Assembly: GCA_902567855.1 (NCBI GenBank)
Contig: CACFOQ010000003.1
Coordinates: 62,001-126,000 of the forward strand
Length of the DNA stretch: 64,000 nucleotides
Direction: 5' to 3'
Source: an uncultured Alphaproteobacteria bacterium
GTDB taxonomy: Bacteria; Pseudomonadota; Alphaproteobacteria; HIMB59; GCA-002718135
Under the pieces are notes generated by a model. The model had not been told where the DNA came from. It searched no databases and saw only the letters and a program-made list of their open reading frames with translations. Numbering within the stretch: position 1 is the stretch's first letter; every line of letters starts with the position of its first letter. A program made the translations under genes and the position numbers. Shown here piece by piece: positions 37,008-44,381 of the stretch.

Positions 37008-37568
37008 GTGGAAAATATTGTTAATCATCTATTAAATCTTTTGGCAACCAAAGGAGCTGATCTACAGTATGGAAATGAAGATGTAACACAATTAGAACAT
37101 GCCTTACAATGTGCTGAATTAGCAGAAAATAATAATTTACCTAATCCTACTATAGCGGCCGCTTTGCTACATGATATAGGGCACTTATTATATGATGGTG
37201 ACGACCCCATTCATGAAGGCAAAGATGGTCATCACGAAAATATAGGAGCAAATTATCTAGCTGAATATTTTGGAGCAGAAGTTATTCGCCCAATACAAGC
37301 ACATGTTGATTCTAAGAGATATTTGTCTGCTGTAGAAGAAGGATATTATGACCTTCTATCTGAAGCATCAAAACTATCTTTAGAAGCTCAAGGTGGTCCT
37401 TTTACAAAGGAGGAAGCCAAAATTTTTGTTGAAAAACCTTTCATGAAAGAAGCTATAGAATTAAGACGTTTTGATGATCAAGCCAAAATCTTAAATAAAA
37501 AAACGCCTTCTCTTGATTATTTTAAACATTATGTTGAAGAGGCTCATAATTTATTTTTAAATAATTAA
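37008..37568 (+). CDS. PhnZ-like HD-domain (phosphonate-associated) oxygenase family protein
   Basis: 186 aa from the GTG at 37008 (MENIVNHLLNLLATKGADLQ), which fits family N-termini better than an upstream TTG. Residues match the diiron PhnZ set by count: Y21 and E24 (YGNE), H31, H55/D56 (LLHDIGHL), H59, H75 or H76, H99, K103, S124, Q128 and D156 or D157. PhnZ cleaves 2-amino-1-hydroxyethylphosphonate to glycine and phosphate; TmpB is a close relative. The hydroxylating partner PhnY*/TmpA (a 2-oxoglutarate dioxygenase) is absent from the window. Divergent from phnW and followed after 3 nt by a tyrosine phosphatase. Confidence 0.85.
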   Translation: MENIVNHLLNLLATKGADLQYGNEDVTQLEHALQCAELAENNNLPNPTIAAALLHDIGHLLYDGDDPIHEGKDGHHENIGANYLAEYFGAEVIRPIQAHVDSKRYLSAVEEGYYDLLSEASKLSLEAQGGPFTKEEAKIFVEKPFMKEAIELRRFDDQAKILNKKTPSLDYFKHYVEEAHNLFLNN

Positions 37569-37571
37569 TTT

Positions 37572-38090
37572 ATGAATTTTGACAATTATGATTTTTTAGA
37601 TACCTCTAAATTTGCTGGAAAAATTATTCTTACATCCTTCCCCGGTTTAATCGAAAATACGCGTTTTGATATTTCATTTTTTTTAAAAGAATTAAAAATA
37701 TTTAAGGATAATAATTGTTCTTCAATTACATCTTTTGTAGAAGATAGTGAGTTTGAAAAAATCTGTAATAAAAAAAACTTCGTTGAACAAATCTATCATA
37801 ATAAGTTAAAGTGGTACCATCTACCCATTAGAGATTTAGGTGCTCCTAATACTGAATTTAAATTTAAGTGGGAAACAACAAAAGTTTTATTAAAAAATGA
37901 ATTGATCGAAGGCAAAAATATAGTTTTGCATTGTCGTGGAGGAAAAGGACGGGCAGGAACAGTCGCCGCATTATTATTAATTGATTTTGGAGTTAAAAAA
38001 GAAGAGGCTATTCAGCTCGTGCGATCAAGAAGAAAAGGTGCTATTGAAACAAAAAAACAAGAAGAATTTATTTTTTCTTATAGACCATAA
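37572..38090 (+). CDS. Dual-specificity/tyrosine phosphatase-like protein
   Basis: 172 aa. The P-loop HCRGGKGRAGTVAALLLI contains the CX5R nucleophile loop of protein tyrosine phosphatases, preceded by a WYHLPIRDLGAPNTEF WPD-loop-like region where the general acid Asp is D in RDLG. The arrangement resembles CDKN3-type phosphatases. It begins three bases after the PhnZ-like gene, so the pair is cotranscribed. Its substrate may be a phosphoprotein or a small phosphorylated metabolite. Confidence 0.83.
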   Translation: MNFDNYDFLDTSKFAGKIILTSFPGLIENTRFDISFFLKELKIFKDNNCSSITSFVEDSEFEKICNKKNFVEQIYHNKLKWYHLPIRDLGAPNTEFKFKWETTKVLLKNELIEGKNIVLHCRGGKGRAGTVAALLLIDFGVKKEEAIQLVRSRRKGAIETKKQEEFIFSYRP

Positions 38091-38218
38091 AAATATTTCT
38101 AATTCTCAATTCTTTTGAAGAATTAATTTCTGTTTTAAAAATTAAAACAAAAAAATTTTATTAATTCAACTTAAATCTATATCAAAATTTCTGTTAATAA
38201 TATTTTGAAGATCTAATT

Positions 38219-39112
38219 ATGTTTTTAAAAAAAAAATATATATTTGACGGAGGAATGGGACAAACCTTAATTGAAAGAGGAATGATTACTTCTGGAACAT
38301 TATGGTCTGCAACAGCACTTGTTGATGAAAATCTAAATCATCTTGTTGTAAATGCTCATCTAGAATTTATAAACTCTGGAGCAGAAATTATAGTAACTAA
38401 TAATTTTAAAGTTAGAAAAAATACATTTACAGAAAATGGAATAATTGAGAAATTTAATTTTGCCAATAAAAGAGCTGGTGAACTAGCAATTATAGCTCGT
38501 AATAAATCTAATAAAAATATCTTAATTGCTGGATCAATTCCTACACGGGGTATTACCTATCAACCTCATGTTAACTATGATGAAAATGAAGTTTTTGATG
38601 AATTTTTTCAAACTGCTAAAGAGCTTAACCCATTTGTAGATTTTTTTTATTTAGACGCAATTTGTTCCATAAGAGAGATGATAACAGCGTTGAATGCAAT
38701 TAAAGATTTTAACAAACCTATACTGATTGGATTACATTTTAGAAAAAACCTATTACTTCCTTCGGGTGAATCAATAAAAGAAATTTCTAGTGCAATAAAA
38801 AACTTCGATTGTGCTGGATTAATATCATCTTGTGTATCCCCAGAAATTTATAATGGTGTTTCGTCCAATTTGAAAAAACAAAATTTACCCTTTGGTTTTG
38901 CTATTAATGCTTTTATAGATATTCCAGATAAATTTGAATTAGATGAAAAATTTTCAGCACAACCAAATACGTATTTAGGTTTAAGAAAAGATATAACTCC
39001 AATAAAATTTTCTAACTTTGCAATCAATTCCTTTAACAATGGTGCTAAATTTTTAAAAGGTTGCTGCAATATAATGCCTGCTCATATTAGTGCTTTAAGT
39101 AAGTTAATATAA
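38219..39112 (+). CDS. Homocysteine S-methyltransferase family protein
   Basis: 297 aa (BHMT/MmuM-type barrel). N-terminal FDGGMGQTLIERG, the NNFKVRKNTF motif, and zinc-ligand cysteines in ISSCVSPEIY and FLKGCCNIMPAHIS are visible. It transfers a methyl group to homocysteine; the donor is unknown. A second, unrelated-looking member of this family is at 39381 on the other strand and is under a SAM riboswitch. No riboswitch is visible in the 128-nt leader here. Confidence 0.85.
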   Translation: MFLKKKYIFDGGMGQTLIERGMITSGTLWSATALVDENLNHLVVNAHLEFINSGAEIIVTNNFKVRKNTFTENGIIEKFNFANKRAGELAIIARNKSNKNILIAGSIPTRGITYQPHVNYDENEVFDEFFQTAKELNPFVDFFYLDAICSIREMITALNAIKDFNKPILIGLHFRKNLLLPSGESIKEISSAIKNFDCAGLISSCVSPEIYNGVSSNLKKQNLPFGFAINAFIDIPDKFELDEKFSAQPNTYLGLRKDITPIKFSNFAINSFNNGAKFLKGCCNIMPAHISALSKLI

Positions 39113-39185
39113 CTTTGTTCAAAAGAACAATCACATAATCACGACGATTACGCCAAATCCATAAGATGAAAAAACTTTTTAAAAC

Positions 39186-39220
39186 AAAAAAAGGGAAGTG
39201 ATAGGCCTTACCACTCCCCC
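39186..39220 (-). terminator. Intrinsic terminator downstream of bhmT-like gene
   Basis: On the minus strand, GGGAGTGGTAAGG/CCTATCACTTCCC forms a long stem (one bulge, about 11 pairs) followed by a run of seven T. It lies about 160 nt past the homocysteine methyltransferase stop codon at 39381 and may also end a small RNA. Confidence 0.8.
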
Positions 39221-39255
39221 AATGTTGTTCCTTAGAAGAACAACAGGTTCCCTAT
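39186..39255 (-). ncRNA. Candidate small RNA or structured 3' UTR
   Basis: In the gap after the minus-strand methyltransferase, the RNA would read GGGAACCTGTTGTTCTTCTA and then a perfect 7-bp hairpin (GTTGTTC/GAACAAC at 39224-39243), then the terminator stem and T7. Two strong GC-containing hairpins in an AT-rich spacer suggest a structured transcript. A third hairpin with the same arm (TTGTTC-AAAA-GAACAA at 39115-39130) follows the plus-strand gene. I do not recognise a known family. Confidence 0.4.
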
Positions 39256-39380
39256 AAAGATATTAAAAGAAATACCAAATGATTATATAAACTTTTTAAC
39301 ATCAACTAAATGTGAATTACTTTCTTTTCATAATTTCTCAAAACACTCTTGCGAAGATATGTTTTGAATAGTCTTTATTA

Positions 39381-40442
39381 TTAAGCTTTATCTCCATACC
39401 CACTTATATGCTCAGGTATTCTTTCATTTGTTCCATACATAAAGTGATTAGACATTTTCTCGCTATATCTGCTAGCGGGTACTTTTCTACCTATTGCCTC
39501 AGCTACTTCACGAATATGCATTGGAGCAGCACCGCAACATACACCTATATATTTTATATCTAGTGCATGAACTTTTTTTGCAAAATCTCTTATTTCATAT
39601 CTATTACAATATAAGGGATCAAGCGCGGTTGGGAATGTTCTGCCGTGAGGTGCTGGACATGTGCAGCCATTATTATCATCTAGATTAAAGAATGTGGGTT
39701 GAGCTTTAGTTGTTCTAAAAGGGATAGGTAGTGCTGCCATATGACATTTAACTACTTTACGAATTTTTTCTAAATAAGGAATCATTGTATTAGGTCCTCT
39801 AAAACAATTCATTCCTACAACATCTGCACCTCGCTGTTCTAATTCCTTACATGTATCAATAACTGATACTCCATCGCGCATAATATTTTCTCCCATAGGA
39901 GAAATTGTTAAAACAGCTGGAAGTCCTGATTTTTTAATTTCTTCAAGCGCTGTATAGGCTTCTTCAGCATAATAAAATGTTTCACCAACAACAAAATCAG
40001 CTCCTTCATCAACAGACCAACCTATCATTTCAGCAAACATCGACCTTACTTCATTTTGTTTATTTTTATCTTTTGGATCCCAAATATTGGTATTAGAAAT
40101 ATTGCCAGCAAGAAGATTCTTTTCTTTTCCTTCACCAGGATCATTAGCAACAGCTTTAGCAATTTTGAGAGCAGCTCTATTAAGGGGCTCTAGAAGTTCT
40201 TCTTTCCCAATAACACGCATTTTTTCACGGTGACCATTATATGTAAATGCTTCAACAATATCTGAACCAGCATGTTGAAAATCCTTATGAATATTCATCA
40301 GTGCTTCTGGATTTTCTAATGCTAATTCTGGAACAAACTCTCCCGAAGCAAGATAACCCCTTCTTTCTGCCTCAAAGAGAAATCCTTCTGCACATATTAC
40401 TGAATCATTTTTAAGTCTTTCTAATAATCCTCTTTTGTTCAT
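39381..40442 (-). CDS. bhmT: Homocysteine S-methyltransferase (betaine-type) BhmT-like
   Basis: 353 aa. Start chosen at ATG 40442 (MNKRGLLERLKNDSV) because GGAG lies seven bases upstream; in-frame starts at 40454 and 40469 are upstream. Signature parts: CAEGFLFEAERRGYLASGEF, VEAFTYNGHREKM, VGETFYYAEEAY, a middle Cys (GADVVGMNCFRGPN) and the C-terminal zinc CC in IGVCCGAAPMHIREVA. It should methylate homocysteine to methionine, probably from glycine betaine. A SAM-responsive riboswitch and terminator sit directly upstream, so expression should fall or rise with SAM. Confidence 0.9.
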   Translation of the reverse strand: MNKRGLLERLKNDSVICAEGFLFEAERRGYLASGEFVPELALENPEALMNIHKDFQHAGSDIVEAFTYNGHREKMRVIGKEELLEPLNRAALKIAKAVANDPGEGKEKNLLAGNISNTNIWDPKDKNKQNEVRSMFAEMIGWSVDEGADFVVGETFYYAEEAYTALEEIKKSGLPAVLTISPMGENIMRDGVSVIDTCKELEQRGADVVGMNCFRGPNTMIPYLEKIRKVVKCHMAALPIPFRTTKAQPTFFNLDDNNGCTCPAPHGRTFPTALDPLYCNRYEIRDFAKKVHALDIKYIGVCCGAAPMHIREVAEAIGRKVPASRYSEKMSNHFMYGTNERIPEHISGYGDKA

Positions 40443-40473
40443 TTTTTTCTCCATTAACTTCAACAACACTTAT

Positions 40474-40508
40474 AAAAAGAGATATAGATTTTTAAGGTAT
40501 ATCTCTTT
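40474..40508 (-). terminator. Leader terminator between riboswitch and bhmT
   Basis: On the minus strand AAAGAGATATA (40508-40498) pairs perfectly with TATATCTCTTT (40486-40476) around an 11-nt loop, followed by TT. Its 5' arm overlaps the conserved GCTAAAG end of the riboswitch core, so ligand binding and hairpin formation should compete. It lies 32 nt before the bhmT start codon. Confidence 0.7.
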
Positions 40509-40556
40509 AGCTGTATTTATAAATCGCCCGCAATCTGACTATCAAATTAGCGATAT
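40502..40556 (-). promoter_or_regulatory. SAM-II/SAM-V class riboswitch upstream of bhmT
   Basis: Minus-strand RNA holds stem ATCGC (40554-40550) with GCGAT (40527-40523), an internal TAATTTGATAGTCAGATTGC segment and the 3' core AAATACAGCTAAAG. Stem placement, ATTTGA, TTGC and the AGCTAAA end agree with the shared pseudoknot core of SAM-II and SAM-V riboswitches, which are known before bhmT and metY in SAR11. By eye I cannot separate the two classes. It precedes a terminator hairpin. Confidence 0.7.
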
Positions 40557-40730
40557 GTTTCATTTAATATTAATATCTAATATTTATATCAAATTAGAAA
40601 ATTAAAAAAAAAATTAAAAAAAAGGTATTTTTCTTTCCAGAGTAAAAGAAGTAGAAAAATATTCTAACAAAAATGATTTTTCAACAAAAGTATGTTTTGT
40701 CCATATGCGTCTCAATCAAGAGCTAGTTGT

Positions 40731-41783
40731 CTAATAATTTACGGCTAAATTAAAAATATTTTGTAAAACAAATAAAATTATAAAAGATATTAATGCCGCA
40801 AGGATTGGTAACAAAACCCAACCCAGAGAAATTTTCCTTGCAATTGTCCATTGTACTTCTTTTCCACCTTTTAATAATCCTATACCAATTACTCCACCCA
40901 CGACTGCTTGAGAGCTTGATACTGGAACAAGAGGAATTGAGGGTAAATTAATTGACTGAAGAAAATTACTAATACCTTGAGAAGCAAATAAAAATAAAAC
41001 GATAGAATGCGCTAGCACAACAATGAAAGCGGCTACAGGGGACATTTTTAATAAATCATTTCCAACAGTAAACATTACTTTTTTAGAATAAGTAAAAACA
41101 CCAACTGCTATAGCAATACCACCTAATAGAAAAAGTTGCTCTTTGGACGAGAAATTAAAATCATTTAAAATATTAATATCAGTAAAAGGTGAGATAGGGA
41201 CAAAAACCCCCATTACATTAGCAATGTTATTAGCTCCTAGACTGTACGCTCCAAAAGCACCGGCTAATAAAAGAGCCGTTCTCGTATATGCGTCTAATCG
41301 CAGAATATGTAATTTTGCTTTTTGTAGAAAATTTTTTGTTATTACAAAAAAAAGCATGGAAAGCAAACCAGCAATAATAGGACATAAAACCCAAGTACCT
41401 AAAATCGTAATTAAAACTTGAATATTAGTTGAAGATCCAGTGTATAAATTCCATCCTATAATAGCGCCTACAATTGCCTGCGTTGTTGAAACAGGAAGAC
41501 CAGATTTTGTCATTATATATACTGAGAGTCCCGCAGCAATACATGCGGCAAAAGCTCCAGGCAATGCATTAATTGATCCGAGCTTGCCCAGAGTTTCGGT
41601 TGTTCCAGATCCACTAATAATAGCTCCTAGAATAACAAAGATACTACAAACAATTGCAGCAGTTTTAAATTGTACCATGCGCGTGCCAACCGCAGTTCCA
41701 AAAACATTAGCTGCATCATTGGCTCCTAAAGACCATCCTAGAAATAATCCTCCTAAGAGAAAAATAATAATTGTTAATTCCAT
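40731..41783 (-). CDS. pit: Low-affinity inorganic phosphate transporter, PiT family
   Basis: 350 aa with about ten membrane helices. Both inverted PiT repeats have their signature: GWSLGANDAANVFGTAVG (near residue 17) and AYSLGANNIANVMGVFV (about 180). Further motifs are STTQAIVGAIIGWN and SSQAVVGGVIGIGL. PiT imports metal-phosphate by proton or sodium coupling. It follows the DUF47 gene by 7 nt on the minus strand, and a Pho-box-like repeat lies upstream (42493), so this Pit may be phosphate-regulated. Confidence 0.94.
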   Translation of the reverse strand: MELTIIIFLLGGLFLGWSLGANDAANVFGTAVGTRMVQFKTAAIVCSIFVILGAIISGSGTTETLGKLGSINALPGAFAACIAAGLSVYIMTKSGLPVSTTQAIVGAIIGWNLYTGSSTNIQVLITILGTWVLCPIIAGLLSMLFFVITKNFLQKAKLHILRLDAYTRTALLLAGAFGAYSLGANNIANVMGVFVPISPFTDINILNDFNFSSKEQLFLLGGIAIAVGVFTYSKKVMFTVGNDLLKMSPVAAFIVVLAHSIVLFLFASQGISNFLQSINLPSIPLVPVSSSQAVVGGVIGIGLLKGGKEVQWTIARKISLGWVLLPILAALISFIILFVLQNIFNLAVNY

Positions 41784-41790
41784 AAATTAA

Positions 41791-42453
41791 TTAAACTGAT
41801 CTTTTGATAGCGTAGATCTGAATTTCATCTGAAATATCTTCTGCTTGATCACAAATACGATCAATTTTTTCAACAAAATAACGTAGATGCATTTTTTGAT
41901 CCAAAGAAAGATTAGAATCAAAAATTTTTCTCGCTAAAGAACTAAATTTTATATCAGATTCTTTTTCATAAAATGTCACTTTGTGTGCATTGTCTCTAAC
42001 AGATTTAATATTTCTAAAAAACGATCTTACTGTTAAACATAGTGCCTCTACACAATTTACTACAGTCTCTGTTAAATCAATTAAATCGTCATGAAACTCT
42101 TTTGGAAAATTTGGTTTTTGAATAGAGAAATGATAACAATTACCTTGATACATTCCAATAACTTCATCAAGATGTTCAAGAACTCTTAATACATCACTTC
42201 GAGCATCGGGAATTAATGTTTCTTCATATAAGGTGTGTTCAACATCTTTGGTAATTTTATCTGCCTTACTTTCCATTTCTTTTACTTTTTCAACCATTTC
42301 TTCAAATTTACCGTTTGCTGAATAATTGAGATAAGTTGGAACGATAGACTTAAATACCAAGCCTACTTCAGAGACAATATCGACAAATTCATCAATTTCT
42401 CTCTCAAGTTTTTTGGTATCACCAAATAAAGATGCGCTTTTTAATCCAAACAT
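41791..42453 (-). CDS. DUF47 family PhoU-like Pit accessory protein
   Basis: 220 aa, mostly helical. PhoU-like helices with acidic metal-binding repeats: EMESKADKITKDVEHTLYEE, LRVLEHLDEVIGMYQGN and VEKIDRICDQAEDISDEIQ. In many bacteria this family is encoded immediately upstream of pit and modulates the transporter. Gap to pit is 7 nt. A Pho-box-like element precedes it by about 40 nt. Confidence 0.9.
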   Translation of the reverse strand: MFGLKSASLFGDTKKLEREIDEFVDIVSEVGLVFKSIVPTYLNYSANGKFEEMVEKVKEMESKADKITKDVEHTLYEETLIPDARSDVLRVLEHLDEVIGMYQGNCYHFSIQKPNFPKEFHDDLIDLTETVVNCVEALCLTVRSFFRNIKSVRDNAHKVTFYEKESDIKFSSLARKIFDSNLSLDQKMHLRYFVEKIDRICDQAEDISDEIQIYAIKRSV

Positions 42454-42492
42454 GAGGGGCTTATATAACTTTTCAAAAAAAAAGAAATAAAT

Positions 42493-42510
42493 GTTAAATT
42501 TTTGTTACAA
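42493..42510 (-). promoter_or_regulatory. Pho-box-like direct repeat upstream of DUF47-pit
   Basis: Minus-strand TTGTAAC-AAAA-ATTTAAC: two 7-nt repeats with 11-nt period. The second repeat matches at five of seven positions. The same period and TTGTAA-type repeat is found before pstS, pstC and phoB. Confidence 0.55.
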
Positions 42511-42576
42511 TTTGATTAATATCTTTATCTTTAAGTAAAGTGTAATATTCTCAATATATGGAATTTAGGAGAAAAT

Positions 42577-42804
42577 ATGACAGATTTATCAATTAATAGA
42601 ATTAAGTGGTTTAGCACTGCGTTAATATTATCAGGAATATTATTAACCAATTTAAATGCCTATCCGATTAATATAATTATTCACGGTACAGGTGCTGTTG
42701 GTTGGTCATTTGTTGGTTATATGACAAAAGATAGAGCTTTGCTCACAAACTTTGGTTTACAACTCCCACTATTTATTTTTGGATATATTTATTTGATGGC
42801 ATGA
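42577..42804 (+). CDS. Small two-helix membrane protein
   Basis: 75 aa with a good ribosome-binding site (TAGGAG) six bases before the ATG. Hydrophobic stretches FSTALILSGILLTNLNAYPI and the last 25 residues (FGLQLPLFIFGYIYLMA) look like membrane helices, with GTGAVGWSFVGYMTKDR between. No family recognised with confidence. Its stop overlaps the start of the ArsC-like gene by 4 nt, implying a shared transcript. Confidence 0.7.
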   Translation: MTDLSINRIKWFSTALILSGILLTNLNAYPINIIIHGTGAVGWSFVGYMTKDRALLTNFGLQLPLFIFGYIYLMA

Positions 42805-43220
42805 AAAATACAAATATCCTTTTTATGTGTGTTGCTAATTCAGCAAGAAGTCAAATGGCTGAAGGAATTGCAAAAAAATTATATCCAAATTGCACAATTC
42901 AAAGTGCAGGATCAGTGCCCAAAGAAGTTAATCCTAATGCTATCCTAGTTATGAGTGAAATCGATATTGATATATCAAAACATTATTCAAAAGATTTTGA
43001 AAGTTTAGACAACAAATTTAGAGATGAATTAAAAACTGTTTTTACACTTTGTAAGGAAGAAGTATGTCCAGTTTTAAATTCTAAAGCTCAGATACTTTCA
43101 ATTCCATTTGATGATCCGGCATCAGATCATTTTAGTTCAAACCAATTAGATAAATTTAGAGAAGTAAGAGATTCAATTTTTAATAAATTGAAAGAACTAA
43201 AAAATTTATTTGAGAACTAA
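42801..43220 (+). CDS. Arsenate reductase / low-molecular-weight phosphatase-like (ArsC, thioredoxin type)
   Basis: 139 aa. The P-loop CVANSARSQMAEG (CX5R with N-S-x-R-S) near residue 10 and the Cys pair in FTLCKEEVCPVLN match the three-cysteine thioredoxin-coupled arsenate reductase plan, while the P-loop is shared with low-molecular-weight tyrosine phosphatases. It would reduce arsenate, an analogue imported by phosphate transporters such as the Pit next door. The three-cysteine layout makes ArsC the better guess than a phosphatase. Confidence 0.82.
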   Translation: MKNTNILFMCVANSARSQMAEGIAKKLYPNCTIQSAGSVPKEVNPNAILVMSEIDIDISKHYSKDFESLDNKFRDELKTVFTLCKEEVCPVLNSKAQILSIPFDDPASDHFSSNQLDKFREVRDSIFNKLKELKNLFEN

Positions 43221-43303
43221 TGAAATTTAAAAATTAGTTTAATTTATTAAAATTTAATATTCTATTAATACGTCTGTAAAAAATAAAATTTAAATGCTTT
43301 TTA

Positions 43304-43352
43304 CCACTCACAGTATTAATTCCTCCTGAATATGTCCAATAGTTGTGAGTGG
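43304..43352. repeat. 9-bp perfect inverted repeat with 31-nt loop, possible RNA element
   Basis: CCACTCACA (43304-43312) and TGTGAGTGG (43344-43352) enclose TATTAATTCCTCCTGAATAT and more. On the minus strand the loop contains AGGAGG. It lies in the 215-nt gap before the acyltransferase gene and has unusually high GC for the gap. No recognised RNA family. Confidence 0.45.
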
Positions 43353-43385
43353 GATTAAGTTCTTATTTCTCATTTTTTATCAACC

Positions 43386-43403
43386 CTTTAACAATATTTT
43401 AAC
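43386..43403 (+). promoter_or_regulatory. Pho-box-like direct repeat upstream of acyltransferase
   Basis: CTTTAAC-AATA-TTTTAAC, 11-nt period, 33 nt before the ATG of the acyltransferase gene. It differs from the TTGTAA repeats at one position in each half but equals the degenerate half-site seen before DUF47-pit (ATTTAAC). Confidence 0.4.
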
Positions 43404-43435
43404 ATTTTAATATTAAGAAATCTAAAGTAGATTTT

Positions 43436-44278
43436 ATGAAAATTGATAAACCAGCATTTTCCTTTTCTAACTCCGAAGTTAATCCTATTGGAAAGATTAT
43501 AATTCAATTAACCGAATTGGGAACGGGTAAAATTAAGTTACGTAAGTTATATGACCAATATTTAAGAGAAAATTTACCTCCAGAGAATTTTTGGCATGAT
43601 GCAATTGATAGATTAGATCTCCGTGTTCAGGCCCATTATCATTCTAAAAGTAATATTCCTGAAAATGGCAGGCTTGTAGTAATCGCTAACCATGCATTTG
43701 GTATTGCAGACGGGCTTACGATATGTTCTTTAATTAGTAAAATCAGACAAGATTATAAAATTATTACGCATAAAGTTTTACAAGGAGCAGATTTTATTAA
43801 GGAAAATATTATTCCTCTTGATTTTTCAAAAAATAAAAATGCTTTAATAAATAATATCGCTGCACGTAAAGAAAGTGAAGAACACTTAAGAAATAATGGA
43901 GTACTTATTATTTTTCCATCAGGATCAGTTTCAACTAAACCAAAATTAAAAAAAGGAATCAAAGCAATAGATGGTGATTGGAAACAATTTACTTCTAAAA
44001 TAATAATGAAAACTCAATCACCTGCCCTCCCCATTTTTTTTGAAGGACAAAATAGTGAACTTTTTCATTTTGCTGATAAACTTGGGCAAGTTTTTCGATA
44101 TTCTTTAATGATGTATGAACTTAAAAGAAGAATCGGAAAAAAAATTGATGTTCATATTGGAAAAAAAATACCTTTTGAAACTATAAAAGAAATTGGCAAT
44201 CTTATTGAGATTACAAAATTTTTAAGAGATAGTACTTATAGATTAGATCCTAGTAATAAAAACTCAATATTCAATTAA
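43436..44278 (+). CDS. Lysophospholipid acyltransferase-like protein (NHxFG family)
   Basis: 280 aa. The acyltransferase motif is VVIANHAFGIADGL (the NHPFG...D variant with five residues between His and Asp), with IIFPSGSVST as the second block. This subfamily includes OlsA-like enzymes that add the second acyl chain in ornithine or other non-phosphorus lipids as well as 1-acylglycerol-phosphate acyltransferases. A Pho-box-like repeat upstream and the plcP-agt genes nearby suggest lipid remodelling, but the acceptor is unproven. Confidence 0.8.
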   Translation: MKIDKPAFSFSNSEVNPIGKIIIQLTELGTGKIKLRKLYDQYLRENLPPENFWHDAIDRLDLRVQAHYHSKSNIPENGRLVVIANHAFGIADGLTICSLISKIRQDYKIITHKVLQGADFIKENIIPLDFSKNKNALINNIAARKESEEHLRNNGVLIIFPSGSVSTKPKLKKGIKAIDGDWKQFTSKIIMKTQSPALPIFFEGQNSELFHFADKLGQVFRYSLMMYELKRRIGKKIDVHIGKKIPFETIKEIGNLIEITKFLRDSTYRLDPSNKNSIFN

Positions 44279-44381
44279 ATAGTCAGATCTATTTCTTCAA
44301 GTATCACAGATGGATTTGATATAGAAGGCGTTGAGTCGATTAATAAAAAATTAAATTCTTGAAGCTGGATATATTCCAGCC

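Noticed and set aside
44358-44381. Hairpin GCTGGA-TATAT-TCCAGC after the acyltransferase and before ppk
   Set aside because: The stem is short and neither side is followed by a clean T-run; it may be a weak bidirectional terminator, but I do not call it.
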